DNA of 64,000 bases, from contig CAIJNL010000016.1 of the NCBI GenBank assembly GCA_903822005.1, positions 61,184 through 125,183 on the forward strand, read 5' to 3'. The stretch is from an uncultured Nitrospiraceae bacterium (lineage in GTDB: Bacteria; Nitrospirota; Thermodesulfovibrionia; Thermodesulfovibrionales; Dissulfurispiraceae). A program made the translations under genes and the position numbers. The notes under the pieces were generated by a model. The model was not told where the DNA came from, ran no database searches, and worked only from the letters and a program-made list of their open reading frames with translations. Below, one piece after another: positions 17,188 through 26,282 of this stretch. Position 1 is the first letter of the stretch; each line of letters starts with the position of its first letter.

Positions 17188-18498
17188 CTACTGCACTTTT
17201 TCTTTGGCATGATGCTTCCTTGTCAACAAAAGTACGCTGGTGGCGCCAATCGCAGTCAGGAGCACCAAAGGCATGAGACCGAGCGGAAAGCTGCCGGTTA
17301 ATCCCTTGATCCAGCCCACAAGCGAGATCGCTCCGCCGCCGACCAGATTAGAAATAGCATTGATGCCGGCCAGACCGGCTGCAGCTGTTTTCGGCGACAT
17401 CCATACCGATGTGAGTGCCCAGAATGGACCTTTGAACGAATAAGCGCCAATCAGGGCAAAGCTCAGCACAAGGACTGTTGGCAGCAGCATGCCCTCGATT
17501 AAAGACATAGAGCCTAGGCCGACCGCAATCAACAGCAGGGCCAGCGCAGTATGCCAGCGTCGCTCACCCGTGCGGTCCGAGTGGCGCCCCCACAAAATCA
17601 TCAGAACCGAGGCAATGCCGTAAGGAACCGAATTGAGAAAACCTGTTTCCATTATGCTGAGCCCGAAGCCTTTCAGTATCTGCGGCTGCCATATGGACAG
17701 CGCAGTTCCGGTCGCAGATGCGCCCGCGCAAACCATGGCCATAACAAGAAAATGTCTGTTGCGCAGCAGCTGCCAGATTGAGAGGTGGCCAATCGCAGCT
17801 TTCTTACCGGCGTCAGATTCAATGCGGCCAGTCAACCACTCGCGCTGTTCCGCGGTCAGCCATTTAGCGGTCGCCGGCTTGTCTGTCAGAAGATAGAGGC
17901 ATGCAAAGCCGAACAGCACGGTCGGAAGCGCTTCCATTATAAACAGCCACTGCCAGCCTCTGAGGCCGAGCAGGCCATTCAGGCCGAGCAGCATGGCCGA
18001 AAGAGGCGATCCGAGAAAGCTGGCAACCGGAATTGAGACCATGAACACCGCTATGATTCGGGCCCGGTACGCGGCCGGAAACCAGTACGTAAGGAACAGC
18101 ACTACGCCCGGGAAGAATCCGGCCTCGGCTGCGCCCAGCAAAAAGCGCAGCACATAAAACGAATACGGTCCTACTACCAGACACATGCTCATAGAAATGA
18201 TACCCCAGGTAATCATGATACGTGCGATCCAGCGGCGCGCTCCGAATTTCTCAAGCGCGAGATTGCTCGGCACTTCACACAGGAAATATGATACAAAAAA
18301 CATGCTGGCGCCCAGTCCGAATACTGCCGGCGACAGGCTCAGATCCTGGTTCATCTGCAATGCAGCAAAGCCGACGTTTACACGGTCGAGGAGCGCAAAG
18401 AAGTAACATACCATCAGAAACGGCACCATGCGCAGCGTAACACGCCGCATAGTGGCTTTCTCCAGGGATGATACGGCTGCTTTTGTGTCTGTTTGCAT
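17188..18498 (-). CDS. MFS transporter, anion:cation symporter (ACS) family
   Basis: This inner-membrane proton symporter, probably for an organic acid, has 436 residues and 12 predicted helices. The start MQTDTKAAV has a strong GGAGGTGA site. Features typical of the ACS family (hexuronate, galactonate, phthalate and tartrate carriers) are RVNVGFAALQMNQDLSLSP in the first loop, the GARRWIARIMITWG segment, and a central loop beginning LTDKPATAKWL. It lies 70 bp downstream of an NAD(P)-dependent oxidoreductase in the same orientation. The two probably form a small uptake-and-oxidation unit for one hydroxy-acid substrate. The substrate is unknown. Confidence 0.88.
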   Translation of the reverse strand: MQTDTKAAVSSLEKATMRRVTLRMVPFLMVCYFFALLDRVNVGFAALQMNQDLSLSPAVFGLGASMFFVSYFLCEVPSNLALEKFGARRWIARIMITWGIISMSMCLVVGPYSFYVLRFLLGAAEAGFFPGVVLFLTYWFPAAYRARIIAVFMVSIPVASFLGSPLSAMLLGLNGLLGLRGWQWLFIMEALPTVLFGFACLYLLTDKPATAKWLTAEQREWLTGRIESDAGKKAAIGHLSIWQLLRNRHFLVMAMVCAGASATGTALSIWQPQILKGFGLSIMETGFLNSVPYGIASVLMILWGRHSDRTGERRWHTALALLLIAVGLGSMSLIEGMLLPTVLVLSFALIGAYSFKGPFWALTSVWMSPKTAAAGLAGINAISNLVGGGAISLVGWIKGLTGSFPLGLMPLVLLTAIGATSVLLLTRKHHAKEKVQ

Positions 18499-18568
18499 TA
18501 ATTCACCTCCGTTTGTACAGGGCCGCTATATTTAATAACAGTCTTCAATGTTTCAGAGCCCTTTTCTT

Positions 18569-19441
18569 TCAGCTTTCCCAGGCGGTAACGACATCACGCC
18601 ATTCTTTTGGGGTCTTGCCCCCGAATTTTTCTTTCATATTCTTGGATGCCAGCCACATAAGCCTTTCAAAGGTTGCCTTTGACATTGTCGGCTCGACATG
18701 CAGGCCTTCAAGCATCTCAATAACATTCTCCATCTCATGTGCCCGTCTCTCGGCATGGAAAGCAGTCCCGGTCACAAGCCGGTTGAAGGTCTCCTCAAAG
18801 GGACAGGCATTCATGGTACTGGCGAGGGATTTCAGGATCAGATGGTCTACCTTCATCAGGGACGCTGCCTCGAGAGCCTCTACAAACAGGGCAGGCATGC
18901 CCTTCATTATTATGCTGCGAACAAGCTTTATTCCGGTAGCCTCTCCAGGCACATCGCTCACCTTCTCGAGGTCCATATGATACGGAAGCATTGATTCCAG
19001 TAATTTGTCGCTGCCGTTTCCGCTGACGAGTGTGGGAACCTTGTGTTTGTATAAAGGCAATGAGCCAAGCATTGCAGCATCAACAAAAGAGACTCCCGTC
19101 TCCTTGATTGTTTCCCATATTTGGCGTTTGACTTCGGGTGACGATGCCGAAACATCTACATACAGTGTTCCATTTTTCAGGAAATCCTTTAACTCTGCGG
19201 CAGTCTGCAGCGCTCTTGCACCTGGGACTGCCGCTATGACAACATCCGCCTGATCAAGAACTTCTTTTGCTGAAGCCGCGAGTCTGACCCCTGACAGCTG
19301 GACTCTTTCACTTATCACAGGCCCGAATACGGCATCATCTTTCATTATGTCATAGACAGAGATGCCTCCAAGTCCTTCGCTTCTGAAGCCCTTGGCCATT
19401 TCAAACCCTACCTCGCCGAAACCTATGAATCCAAGCTTCAT
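18569..19441 (-). CDS. NAD(P)-dependent 3-hydroxyacid dehydrogenase-like protein (NAD-binding domain plus DUF1932-type C-domain)
   Basis: This cytoplasmic oxidoreductase belongs to the beta-hydroxyacid dehydrogenase superfamily. From the ATG at 19441 (AAGGAGG 8 nt before) it has 290 residues. The Rossmann motif is GFIGFGEVG (residues 5-13). The substrate-binding segment is DVSASSPEVK, and the helix GIKLVRSIIMKG contains the conserved Lys. The helical C-terminal half (about 170-285, FEETFNRLVTGTAFHAERR) resembles DUF1932 rather than classic 3-hydroxyisobutyrate dehydrogenase. It is cotranscribed with the ACS-family transporter. The track start at 19537 is not supported by a ribosome binding site. 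Confidence 0.82.
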   Translation of the reverse strand: MKLGFIGFGEVGFEMAKGFRSEGLGGISVYDIMKDDAVFGPVISERVQLSGVRLAASAKEVLDQADVVIAAVPGARALQTAAELKDFLKNGTLYVDVSASSPEVKRQIWETIKETGVSFVDAAMLGSLPLYKHKVPTLVSGNGSDKLLESMLPYHMDLEKVSDVPGEATGIKLVRSIIMKGMPALFVEALEAASLMKVDHLILKSLASTMNACPFEETFNRLVTGTAFHAERRAHEMENVIEMLEGLHVEPTMSKATFERLMWLASKNMKEKFGGKTPKEWRDVVTAWES

Positions 19442-19605
19442 TTTCAGATCCTCCTTAAGACAATAATAGACTAACGGTACCGCCGGTGATTGTCCGGCTG
19501 CGGATTCGGGAAGGGCATAGAAGCGTTTTGCCGCCATTGGCTCTCTTTTCCCCCAGAAATATTATATATAATATATGTTCAAAATGCCAGATGAAGCAAA
19601 ACCAC

Positions 19606-19638
19606 AAAAAAGGCCGGGCAACCATAAGATTGCCCGGC
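19606..19638 (-). terminator. Terminator of the tpx-sod operon (copy 2 of a duplicated hairpin)
   Basis: Just after the superoxide dismutase stop, the minus strand forms a hairpin GCCGGGCAA/TTGCCCGGC followed by CC and six T residues. The 24-bp core is identical to 17102-17125. Confidence 0.85.
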
Positions 19639-19661
19639 AGGGTGGGAGGGGGAGACAGGTG

Positions 19662-20240
19662 CTACTTGATTCTCGCTTCTATGGCGGCCCAGTTAATATT
19701 CTTGAAGAACGATTCGATGTAATCTGCCCTCTTAAGGCCGTAATCAAGCATAAAGGCATGTTCGAACACATCCATTATCAGAAGGGGCTTGCATCCTGCA
19801 GGATGGGACACGTCATGCTCGTTAACCCAGAAGTTGATTAGCCGTTTGCTTGCACAGTCGCAATAAAGCACTGCCCAGCCTATGCCTCTCATTGCACCTA
19901 CAGCTTTGAAGTCCTTTTCCCAGGCCTCATAGCTGCCGAAGCTCTCCACTATTTTTTTGACCAGAGTTCCGTTCTTGTCCATAGCGGCTTTGCCGCCGAG
20001 ATTTTCGAAGTAATATTCATGCAGCCTCATGCCGTTGAATTCCCAGCCGAGTCTTCTCTTGAGTTCAGCGAATTCCGGAACAGCTGTCTTTCCTTCCTTC
20101 AGCATTGCTTCAAGAGTGTCGAGCACCTTGTTTGTGTTGGTAACATACCCCTGATAAAGGGTGAAGTGGTTCTTGAGAAGGGTTTCGCTGAAACCCTCCA
20201 TACCTACCAGCGCTGAAAAGTCTTTTGCCGTGTACGCCAT
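19662..20240 (-). CDS. sodB: Iron/manganese superoxide dismutase
   Basis: The enzyme converts superoxide to hydrogen peroxide and oxygen. The 192-residue protein has the two-domain Fe/Mn-SOD layout. N-terminal helices include LLKNHFTLYQGYVTNTN, with a His likely to be the first metal ligand. The second ligand is in MRLHEYYF. The C-terminal motif is MDVFEHAFMLDYG, with the Asp and His ligands and Phe where many family members have Trp. The metal cannot be deduced safely; the gene symbol is provisional. It follows tpx by 50 bp on the same strand and ends at a terminator, so the two form an oxidative-stress operon. Confidence 0.88.
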   Translation of the reverse strand: MAYTAKDFSALVGMEGFSETLLKNHFTLYQGYVTNTNKVLDTLEAMLKEGKTAVPEFAELKRRLGWEFNGMRLHEYYFENLGGKAAMDKNGTLVKKIVESFGSYEAWEKDFKAVGAMRGIGWAVLYCDCASKRLINFWVNEHDVSHPAGCKPLLIMDVFEHAFMLDYGLKRADYIESFFKNINWAAIEARIK

Positions 20241-20290
20241 GTTATTTTCTCCTTTTGAGGTATAATTTATTCCGCGGGAAGTTAATCCGC

Positions 20291-20800
20291 TTACATGCCT
20301 TTTACGAAACTGATCACTTTGTCGTAGTTAGGGGCATCGCTTACTTCAGGAACGAGCTCGACATACCGAACTACGTCATTCTTGTCTATCACGAAGATGG
20401 ACCGCGCGAGCAGCCTGAGTTCTTTTATAAGGACCCCGTATGCGTTGCCGAAGGAGGCGTCTCGGTGATCAGATAGAGACGTGACCTTGTCTATGCCTGC
20501 GGCAGCACAAAACCTGGCTATTGCAAAGGGCAGGTCCATGCTGATGTTGATAACAACAACGTCAGCGCCGAACTCTGCTGCCTCCTTATTGAACTTGTTG
20601 ATCTGTATATCACAGACAGGTGTATCAAGCGATGGGGTCACGCTTATGATCCTGATTTTGCCGGCGAAATCAGAAGATTTAACCTCTTTAAGGTCTTTGT
20701 CGAGTGCCGAGAATGCTGGGGCCTTGCTGCCGACTGTAATCTCGGGCCCGATCAGTGTGAGCGGGTTTCCGTGGATTGTAATTTTGCCTGTTCTTTCCAT
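20291..20800 (-). CDS. tpx: Thiol peroxidase (atypical 2-Cys peroxiredoxin)
   Basis: The enzyme reduces hydrogen peroxide and alkyl peroxides with thioredoxin. It has 169 residues, the usual Tpx length. The peroxidatic cysteine is in TPSLDTPVCDIQ and the resolving cysteine in ARFCAAAGID, about 35 residues later as in Tpx. SLSDHRDASFGNAYGV is the conserved middle segment. A GGAGG site lies before the ATG, with TATATATAAT upstream as a likely -10 box. It is the first gene of the tpx-sod pair. A MITE-like repeat lies upstream, at 20875-21015. Confidence 0.95.
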   Translation of the reverse strand: MERTGKITIHGNPLTLIGPEITVGSKAPAFSALDKDLKEVKSSDFAGKIRIISVTPSLDTPVCDIQINKFNKEAAEFGADVVVINISMDLPFAIARFCAAAGIDKVTSLSDHRDASFGNAYGVLIKELRLLARSIFVIDKNDVVRYVELVPEVSDAPNYDKVISFVKGM

Positions 20801-20874
20801 ACTGCCTCCTTATAATATTATCTTGTATTATATATACCAATTTTCCGGTAAATCTCAAATATTTAGAGGGACGG

Positions 20875-21015
20875 CATGGACAACCGATTCGATGTCTCGG
20901 TGTGACCTTCCTATTGTCTCTATGTGTCATATACAACGGCGACGCTGCGCTGTCGATACGGCCGCCATTGACGGCTTTCAAGTATAATAGCTGTCGCGGA
21001 AGGCGGTTGTCTTTG
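20875..21015 (-). repeat. MITE-like element, copy 3 (inverted orientation)
   Basis: This 141-bp intergenic element is related to two copies near 34.6-35.0 kb. On the plus strand it begins CATGGACAACCGATTC and continues GATGTCTCGGTGTGACC, the same end sequence as the others with about 28 of 33 bases matching. The opposite end reads CAAAGACAACCGCC on the minus strand, so imperfect terminal inverted repeats are present. Its interior contains a 34-bp core (GTATCGACAGCGC.GCGTCG) also found at 34752-34785. Confidence 0.6.
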
Positions 21016-21038
21016 CCAGCATATCCCGGTGAGAATCC

Positions 21039-22205
21039 TTAGGCTTCCCGCAGGGCATCGACAATATTCATGCGAGATGCTCTGATTGCGGGCAGCAGAC
21101 CTCCCGCAAAGCCCATGAAGAGGGCAAAACCGAGGGCCTGGAGAGCGAGGCCCGGCGTAAGATTAAAAGAAAAGGCCAGCTCTGAAAAGGTCTGGAAGTT
21201 CATTGTAGAGACAGTAAAAAACTGGAGGAACGAGGCGATAAAAAGTCCGATAACACCTCCGAAAAACCCGAGAAGAAGCGACTCGATCAGAAACGCCGCA
21301 AGTATATTCCTGCGACGGAAGCCGAGAGCCCTGAGGGTGCCTATCTCGCTTACCCTGTTGGCGACAGCGGCATACATTGTAATCATGGCACCGATCACAG
21401 CGCCCAAAGAAAATATAATAGTCAGTGATATACCGAGTATGCGCAGGAACTTGGCCATCATCTCGGACTGCTTGGCATAGTAGACCGTCTCCTTCATCGC
21501 CTCGACTGTGAGCCGCGGGTCGCTCTCAATGCGCTGTTTGTAGGCTTGAAATACAGAGGGGTCCTTTATGCGGAATATCACGGAGGAATAGGCCCGTCTG
21601 CGAAAGGCCTGCATAAGCTGGTCCGCATCGCCCCAGATTTCGGAACTGAAGCCGGTGTTGCCCGCGTCGAATATTCCTACGACTGTCCAGTCGCGCATTC
21701 CGAAGTGGAGCGTCTCGCCTATGCCGCCACCCGTAAACCTTCTGGCAATGCTCGCTCCCGCCATGATTTCGGATGAGCCCGGCCTCGGCAGACGGCCCTC
21801 TACAATCTTCATCTGCTCACGTAAAGCCATGGAGCTTTCCCCTGTACCCCTGATCACGATATTGGATAACTTGTCGGTACCGCGTTTCGGGAGCGAGATG
21901 ACGACGACGACCTCCTTAGCGAACATCGGACGTCCGGTGGTCCCAATCGAGACCTCAGATTGTGTTTCTAGCTTTGAGGCCTGAAGGCGTTCGACTCCGC
22001 TCTGTACCTCAGCATCAGACCCTTTGCGGATCAACACAACATTGTCCGGAGTGCCGGTTTCCACCAACGTCTTTTTCAGACCTTCTGCGAGCATGAGCAT
22101 TGCTGAAAAGACGAATACCACAAGCGCCATTCCGCCTACCGTCAGAATTGTGGTGAGCCTCCTGGTCCAGAGGTTTTTCAGATTGTATGAAAGCGGAATC
22201 TTCAT
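21039..22205 (-). CDS. FtsX-like ABC transporter permease (MacB/LolC type), second
   Basis: This inner-membrane permease of 388 residues has an N-terminal helix (about 20-40), a large periplasmic MacB-type domain (about 45-250), and three C-terminal helices (about 265-380) with the FtsX signature VANRVSEIGTLRALGFRRRNI. It is the last gene of a four-gene operon that includes a periplasmic adaptor, an ATPase and another permease. It lies 1 bp behind the first permease. In relatives such systems move lipoproteins, antibiotics or peptides out of the inner membrane. The substrate here is unknown. Confidence 0.88.
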   Translation of the reverse strand: MKIPLSYNLKNLWTRRLTTILTVGGMALVVFVFSAMLMLAEGLKKTLVETGTPDNVVLIRKGSDAEVQSGVERLQASKLETQSEVSIGTTGRPMFAKEVVVVISLPKRGTDKLSNIVIRGTGESSMALREQMKIVEGRLPRPGSSEIMAGASIARRFTGGGIGETLHFGMRDWTVVGIFDAGNTGFSSEIWGDADQLMQAFRRRAYSSVIFRIKDPSVFQAYKQRIESDPRLTVEAMKETVYYAKQSEMMAKFLRILGISLTIIFSLGAVIGAMITMYAAVANRVSEIGTLRALGFRRRNILAAFLIESLLLGFFGGVIGLFIASFLQFFTVSTMNFQTFSELAFSFNLTPGLALQALGFALFMGFAGGLLPAIRASRMNIVDALREA

Positions 22206-22206
22206 C

Positions 22207-23364
22207 TCATCCGATTCTCCTGAGCCCGTCCGCTATCCTGATCCTGATCGAGCGCCAGGTCGGGAAAATACCGGCTATCAGGCCGACGACAATGGCTGCG
22301 GAAATGTCCATAATGATGGTTTCGTCAGAAACCAGGAATACAGGGAAGAAGATGCTCAGTTCAGCGCCAAAGGCCTTTGCTGCCGGAAAGGTAAGGGCTA
22401 TGCCGCAGGCGCAGCCAATCAGGCTGATCAGCAGAGACTCCCCGAATATAAGACCCGCAATATGCCACCTGCCGAAACCCAGTGTCTTGAATACCGCGTA
22501 TTCACCGATCCTCTCGCGTGCAGTCATGGCCATGGTATTTGCCATCACTGCCATAATGATAAAGATTACGACAAAAGATACGAGCCTGATGGCTATTACA
22601 ATCGCCTCGCTCATGGTTATCCAGCTCATCTGGAAGGCTTTTTCTGTTTCGGTAAGTGTTTCTGCAATAGAATTCTTGAAGGCCTTATCAATATTGGCCG
22701 CCACATCCGCCGCGATGGAAGGGTTTGTGACGCCTATCATATAGAATCCCACCTGTTCGGAACGCAGCGGCGCGCTCTTTTTTATCGACTCGTTAAGATA
22801 GGCCCATTGAAAGAAAAACTGGGACTCGTCAACAGTATGGTCCCTGCCTTTGTAGATGCCGCGCATAACCATGTCCCACTGGCCCGGGAATATGGTGCCT
22901 CTCAGGGTAACTGTATCTCCCGGTTTCCAGCCGTATTTTGCGGCGAGCTTGCGGCCGGCGACAAAGCCTTTGCGGTCCCTGAAAAAAGCGGCCTTCTGGT
23001 CCTCCGGCAGCACGAACTCAGGATAAAGCTCAAGATATGATTTGGGATCAACGGCAAAATTGGGAAAGAAATTTTTCTCGTCTATATAAACCCCTCCAAA
23101 CCAGTTACCCCATGACACGAGCTGTACCCCGGCAATCTGCCTGATTTTGTCTTTATGCGAGACAGGAAGCGGAAATATTAGTGAGATCGCATTTCTGGTC
23201 ACTAGGCGCGTGGACGATGAAGCCTCTACCCCTGCATAAAAAGCATCAATGACTGTTCTCAGCAGGCCGAATGACAGTATCGCTATGGTGATGCCGAGGA
23301 TGGTGAGTCCTGTCCTCAGTTTGTGACGAAAGATATTCCTGAAGATGAGATTAAGAAGGTACAT
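22207..23364 (-). CDS. FtsX-like ABC transporter permease, first
   Basis: This permease has 385 residues and the same topology as its downstream neighbour: one N-terminal helix (LRTGLTILGITIAILSFGLL), a large extracytoplasmic domain, and three helices at the C-terminus with MTARERIGEYAVFKTLGFGR. The start overlaps the ATPase gene by 14 bp, which suggests translational coupling. Two different permeases imply a LolC/LolE-like heterodimer rather than a MacB homodimer. Confidence 0.88.
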   Translation of the reverse strand: MYLLNLIFRNIFRHKLRTGLTILGITIAILSFGLLRTVIDAFYAGVEASSSTRLVTRNAISLIFPLPVSHKDKIRQIAGVQLVSWGNWFGGVYIDEKNFFPNFAVDPKSYLELYPEFVLPEDQKAAFFRDRKGFVAGRKLAAKYGWKPGDTVTLRGTIFPGQWDMVMRGIYKGRDHTVDESQFFFQWAYLNESIKKSAPLRSEQVGFYMIGVTNPSIAADVAANIDKAFKNSIAETLTETEKAFQMSWITMSEAIVIAIRLVSFVVIFIIMAVMANTMAMTARERIGEYAVFKTLGFGRWHIAGLIFGESLLISLIGCACGIALTFPAAKAFGAELSIFFPVFLVSDETIIMDISAAIVVGLIAGIFPTWRSIRIRIADGLRRIG

Positions 23365-24061
23365 CCGCGAAAATGCCCTTGTCCAGATGCAGTATAATGC
23401 GCGCCTTTTCAGCGGCCCTTGGATCGTGAGTTACCATGATGATGGTCTTGCCGAGTTCCCTGTTCAGCCTGCTGATAAGGTCCAGGATCTCGGCAGCCGA
23501 AACCCGGTCAAGATCGCCTGTAGGTTCATCGGCAACGAGTATGACCGGATCGGTCACAACGGCCCGGGCTATGGCGACCCGCTGTTGCTGCCCGCCCGAC
23601 AGCTGTCCCGGGTAATGGTCCATCCGGTCGGCAAGCCCGACGACTCTCAATGCCATCTCAACATGCTCACGCCGCTCTTTTTTTGTAAGCGTGGTCAGGA
23701 CCAGAGGCAGTTCCACATTTCCAAAAGCTGTCAGCACAGGTATCAGGTTGTAAAACTGGAAGATAAACCCGACGTTCACGGCACGCCAGCCGGCCAGATC
23801 GGTCTCGGAAAGTTTTGTTATGTCTATGCCGCCGATGGTCACAGAACCGCTGTCAACACTGTCTATTCCAGCGAGCAGGTTCAGCAGGGTACTCTTGCCC
23901 GAACCGGACGGCCCCATAAGGGCGAGGAACTCTCCTTCTTTGATATCGAGGGAGATATTCTCAAGCACCTTGATGGCCTGGCTGCCGCGACGGTATGTCT
24001 TGCTTACATTTCTGATCTGGACGATCGGGGCCGTTTCCGATGACATGGTGTTTGGCCTCAC
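23351..24061 (-). CDS. ABC transporter ATP-binding protein (LolD/MacB type)
   Basis: The cytoplasmic ATPase of the MacB/Lol-like system has 236 residues. Walker A is GPSGSGKST, the signature is [15 protein letters not shown], Walker B is [12 protein letters not shown], and the switch is VTHDPRAAE. These are the classic LolD-family motifs, with no altered catalytic residue. It overlaps the adaptor gene by 4 bp and the first permease gene by 14 bp. Confidence 0.93.
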   Translation of the reverse strand: MRPNTMSSETAPIVQIRNVSKTYRRGSQAIKVLENISLDIKEGEFLALMGPSGSGKSTLLNLLAGIDSVDSGSVTIGGIDITKLSETDLAGWRAVNVGFIFQFYNLIPVLTAFGNVELPLVLTTLTKKERREHVEMALRVVGLADRMDHYPGQLSGGQQQRVAIARAVVTDPVILVADEPTGDLDRVSAAEILDLISRLNRELGKTIIMVTHDPRAAEKARIILHLDKGIFADVPS

Positions 24062-25278
24062 TTTTCGTCTGTCTTTATCCTGGAGCCGTTATGCAGATCT
24101 TCGGACGGTTTCAGTACTACTTTGTCGCCCGCTTTCACTCCATCCAGTATTTCGACCATATCGCCGAACTGCCTGCCGGTTTTTACGGTCACAGCTGTTG
24201 CGACGTCTCCCTTGACAATGAATACCCTGGCCGTATTGTTCGATAGTATGACTGCGGATTTGTTCACGGCGATAAATGCCTTCATCTCATCTGCCCCGGG
24301 CTCGCGGGAGAGGAAGGCCACCTTGGCGCTCATCTCGGGCAGGACTCTGGGGTCAGTGTCCACAAAGCGCACTTTCACCATGACAGTCGCCTTTGACCTG
24401 TCCGCCGTGGGCACAATTATTTTTGCCATGCCCCGGAACCTTTTGTCAGGCAGCGCGTCAAGCTGTATGTCGCAGGGCTGGCCTATCTTTATCTTGCCGA
24501 TATTCGCTTCCGAGACATCGACCTCGACCATAAGGGAATTCATGTCAGCGATTGTAACGACCGCAGACTGCACATTTACGGTTGCCCCTATCGGTGTCAC
24601 GATGTCTCCTATGTCCGCATTCTTGGTCAGCACCACCGCATCAAACGGGGCGCGGAGTACGGTGTAATCTATGGCTACGGCGGCGCCCCTCAAGGCAGCG
24701 GAGCTTGCCTTTATAGATGACGTGGCGGCTTCAACCGCGGCATTGGCGCTCTTGTAATGGGCCTCTGAAGTATCATACTCCGCCCTGGCTATATAACCTT
24801 TTTTTATCAGTTCGCTGTTCCTGTTAAGGGCCAGTGTGGCGTCCTGCAGGTCAGCCTTTGCCTTGTCGAGATTGTAACGGGCAACACCAAGATTGGCGCT
24901 TGCCTGGTCTCTGGATGCCATGACGTCATTGCTTTCGAGACGGGCAATTATTTCGCCCTTTTTGACCTTGCTGCCTTCAGCGACGTTCAGTTCGATGATG
25001 CGGCCGGTGATCTTGGAGGCAAGGGCTGATTTGCGCTGGGCCACGACATACCCGCTCGCATTAAGGAGGGAAAAAGTCTGGGACGGATAAATCTCTGAGA
25101 CAGAAGCCAGCTGGACCTTCACGGACGGGCTCAATAAACCGCTCATGAAGAGAAAAGATGCGATAATGACAAGCGCGGCGGCTGCTGCAATATAGACAAG
25201 CTTCTTCCTGTTTTTAGCAGGCGCACTGAAGACCGCTGATTTGTTTATTTTAAGTTTTGAAAGGTCTTCACCTGACAT
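24058..25278 (-). CDS. Efflux periplasmic adaptor subunit (MacA/HlyD family)
   Basis: This adaptor is anchored by one N-terminal membrane helix (about 23-47, LVYIAAAAALVIIASFLF). It has the biotinyl-lipoyl motif GRIIELNVAEGSKVKKGE, a coiled hairpin (about 105-200), a beta-barrel and a membrane-proximal domain ending LKPSEDLHNGSRIK. From the ATG at 25278 (AGGTAGG before it) the length is 406. It is the first gene of the operon with the LolD-type ATPase and two permeases. No outer-membrane TolC partner gene is in the window. Confidence 0.9.
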   Translation of the reverse strand: MSGEDLSKLKINKSAVFSAPAKNRKKLVYIAAAAALVIIASFLFMSGLLSPSVKVQLASVSEIYPSQTFSLLNASGYVVAQRKSALASKITGRIIELNVAEGSKVKKGEIIARLESNDVMASRDQASANLGVARYNLDKAKADLQDATLALNRNSELIKKGYIARAEYDTSEAHYKSANAAVEAATSSIKASSAALRGAAVAIDYTVLRAPFDAVVLTKNADIGDIVTPIGATVNVQSAVVTIADMNSLMVEVDVSEANIGKIKIGQPCDIQLDALPDKRFRGMAKIIVPTADRSKATVMVKVRFVDTDPRVLPEMSAKVAFLSREPGADEMKAFIAVNKSAVILSNNTARVFIVKGDVATAVTVKTGRQFGDMVEILDGVKAGDKVVLKPSEDLHNGSRIKTDEK

Positions 25279-25406
25279 TTTCCTACCTCGCATACGAGCC
25301 GCATGTTTAGCGTAATTATAACAGATAAAAGGGAGAGGCTGAAATTTCGGGCAGACGAGAAAGAATGACTTACAAAAAAGGCGAGGGTAGCCGATGCGAT
25401 GTCCGA

Positions 25407-26156
25407 CTAATCCTCGTAGCGTTTCCTCCAGAAAATTGCAAAGGCAAAATGAGACATGGCGAGCCAGCCTGATACTGCCATATTTTTCAAGGATAATTCA
25501 GTCCCGTACAGATCGTGCCAGATCAGCGGGATAAAAATGCCGATGACTATTATCAAGAATCCGAGGATAAAGGCAGCAGGTTTTGCACCTGTATCACTTT
25601 CGCGTAAAAGATAAAACCATATAAAAATCCATATAGCGGCCGGTATAAATGAACCCAAAAAAATTCTGCTTGTAAAAGGACCCCATTTAGCTCTTATTGC
25701 CGATGCATTGAGCAGGACATCACTAGCATTGTAGGCATTGATTGCTATGAATATCCAGACAGATGCAACGAAGTTCAGCCATAAAAGTTGCGGGAAGCCG
25801 AATCGGGCTAAATAATCGGTAAATCTCCGCGAAATCGAGATGTTTTCACCTGCAATCATACTGTTAAAGCTACTGTTATTAGCAGATGTTGCATCGCCCG
25901 GTGTTTTGTTATTGTGTTCCGGTCTATAATGGCGTAGAGGCGCGGCCTTGATTTTGTCAAAGGCCATATTGATTTCCTGAAGTCTGGTAGTCGCCTTTGC
26001 CTGTTCAGGAGAACCCTGCTCGTAGCGGTCGGGATGCCATCTCCGGACAAGCCCTCTGAACTCTTTTTTTATATGCGATGCAGCTGCGTCGAGAGGCATA
26101 TTGAGGATCAAATATGCCTGTTTTATTTCATGCAGATCTTCAGGCGAATAATTCAT
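25407..26156 (-). CDS. J-domain membrane protein
   Basis: The first 70 residues form a DnaJ J-domain: helices around EIKQAYLILNMPLDA and the HPD tripeptide in RRWHPDRYEQG, which stimulates DnaK ATPase. A polar linker follows. The C-terminal half (about 115-245) has four membrane helices. The protein is thus a membrane-bound co-chaperone that may recruit DnaK to the inner membrane. Length 249. It lies alone on the minus strand between the ABC system and the toxin-antitoxin pair. Its target is unknown. Confidence 0.82.
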   Translation of the reverse strand: MNYSPEDLHEIKQAYLILNMPLDAAASHIKKEFRGLVRRWHPDRYEQGSPEQAKATTRLQEINMAFDKIKAAPLRHYRPEHNNKTPGDATSANNSSFNSMIAGENISISRRFTDYLARFGFPQLLWLNFVASVWIFIAINAYNASDVLLNASAIRAKWGPFTSRIFLGSFIPAAIWIFIWFYLLRESDTGAKPAAFILGFLIIVIGIFIPLIWHDLYGTELSLKNMAVSGWLAMSHFAFAIFWRKRYED

Positions 26157-26282
26157 GAATCACCCCAATAAACGAACAAAATGAGACCACATAAATTGTT
26201 CCCGGTAAAGGCATGGTTAAGTTTATAGCAGAAATAAGGCGATTTGGCAGGGAGAAATTTGGATCGAAGCATGGCGATAACA

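Noticed and set aside
19662-20240. Phe in place of Trp in the SOD motif (DVFEHAF)
   Set aside because: The metal ligands are kept, and I recall Phe or Tyr at this place in the LYxGYV-type subgroup to which the N-terminal pattern belongs, so it is probably normal.
22024-23040. 338-aa ORF opposite the two permease genes
   Set aside because: Shadow of two convincing permease genes; no family-like pattern in its sequence.
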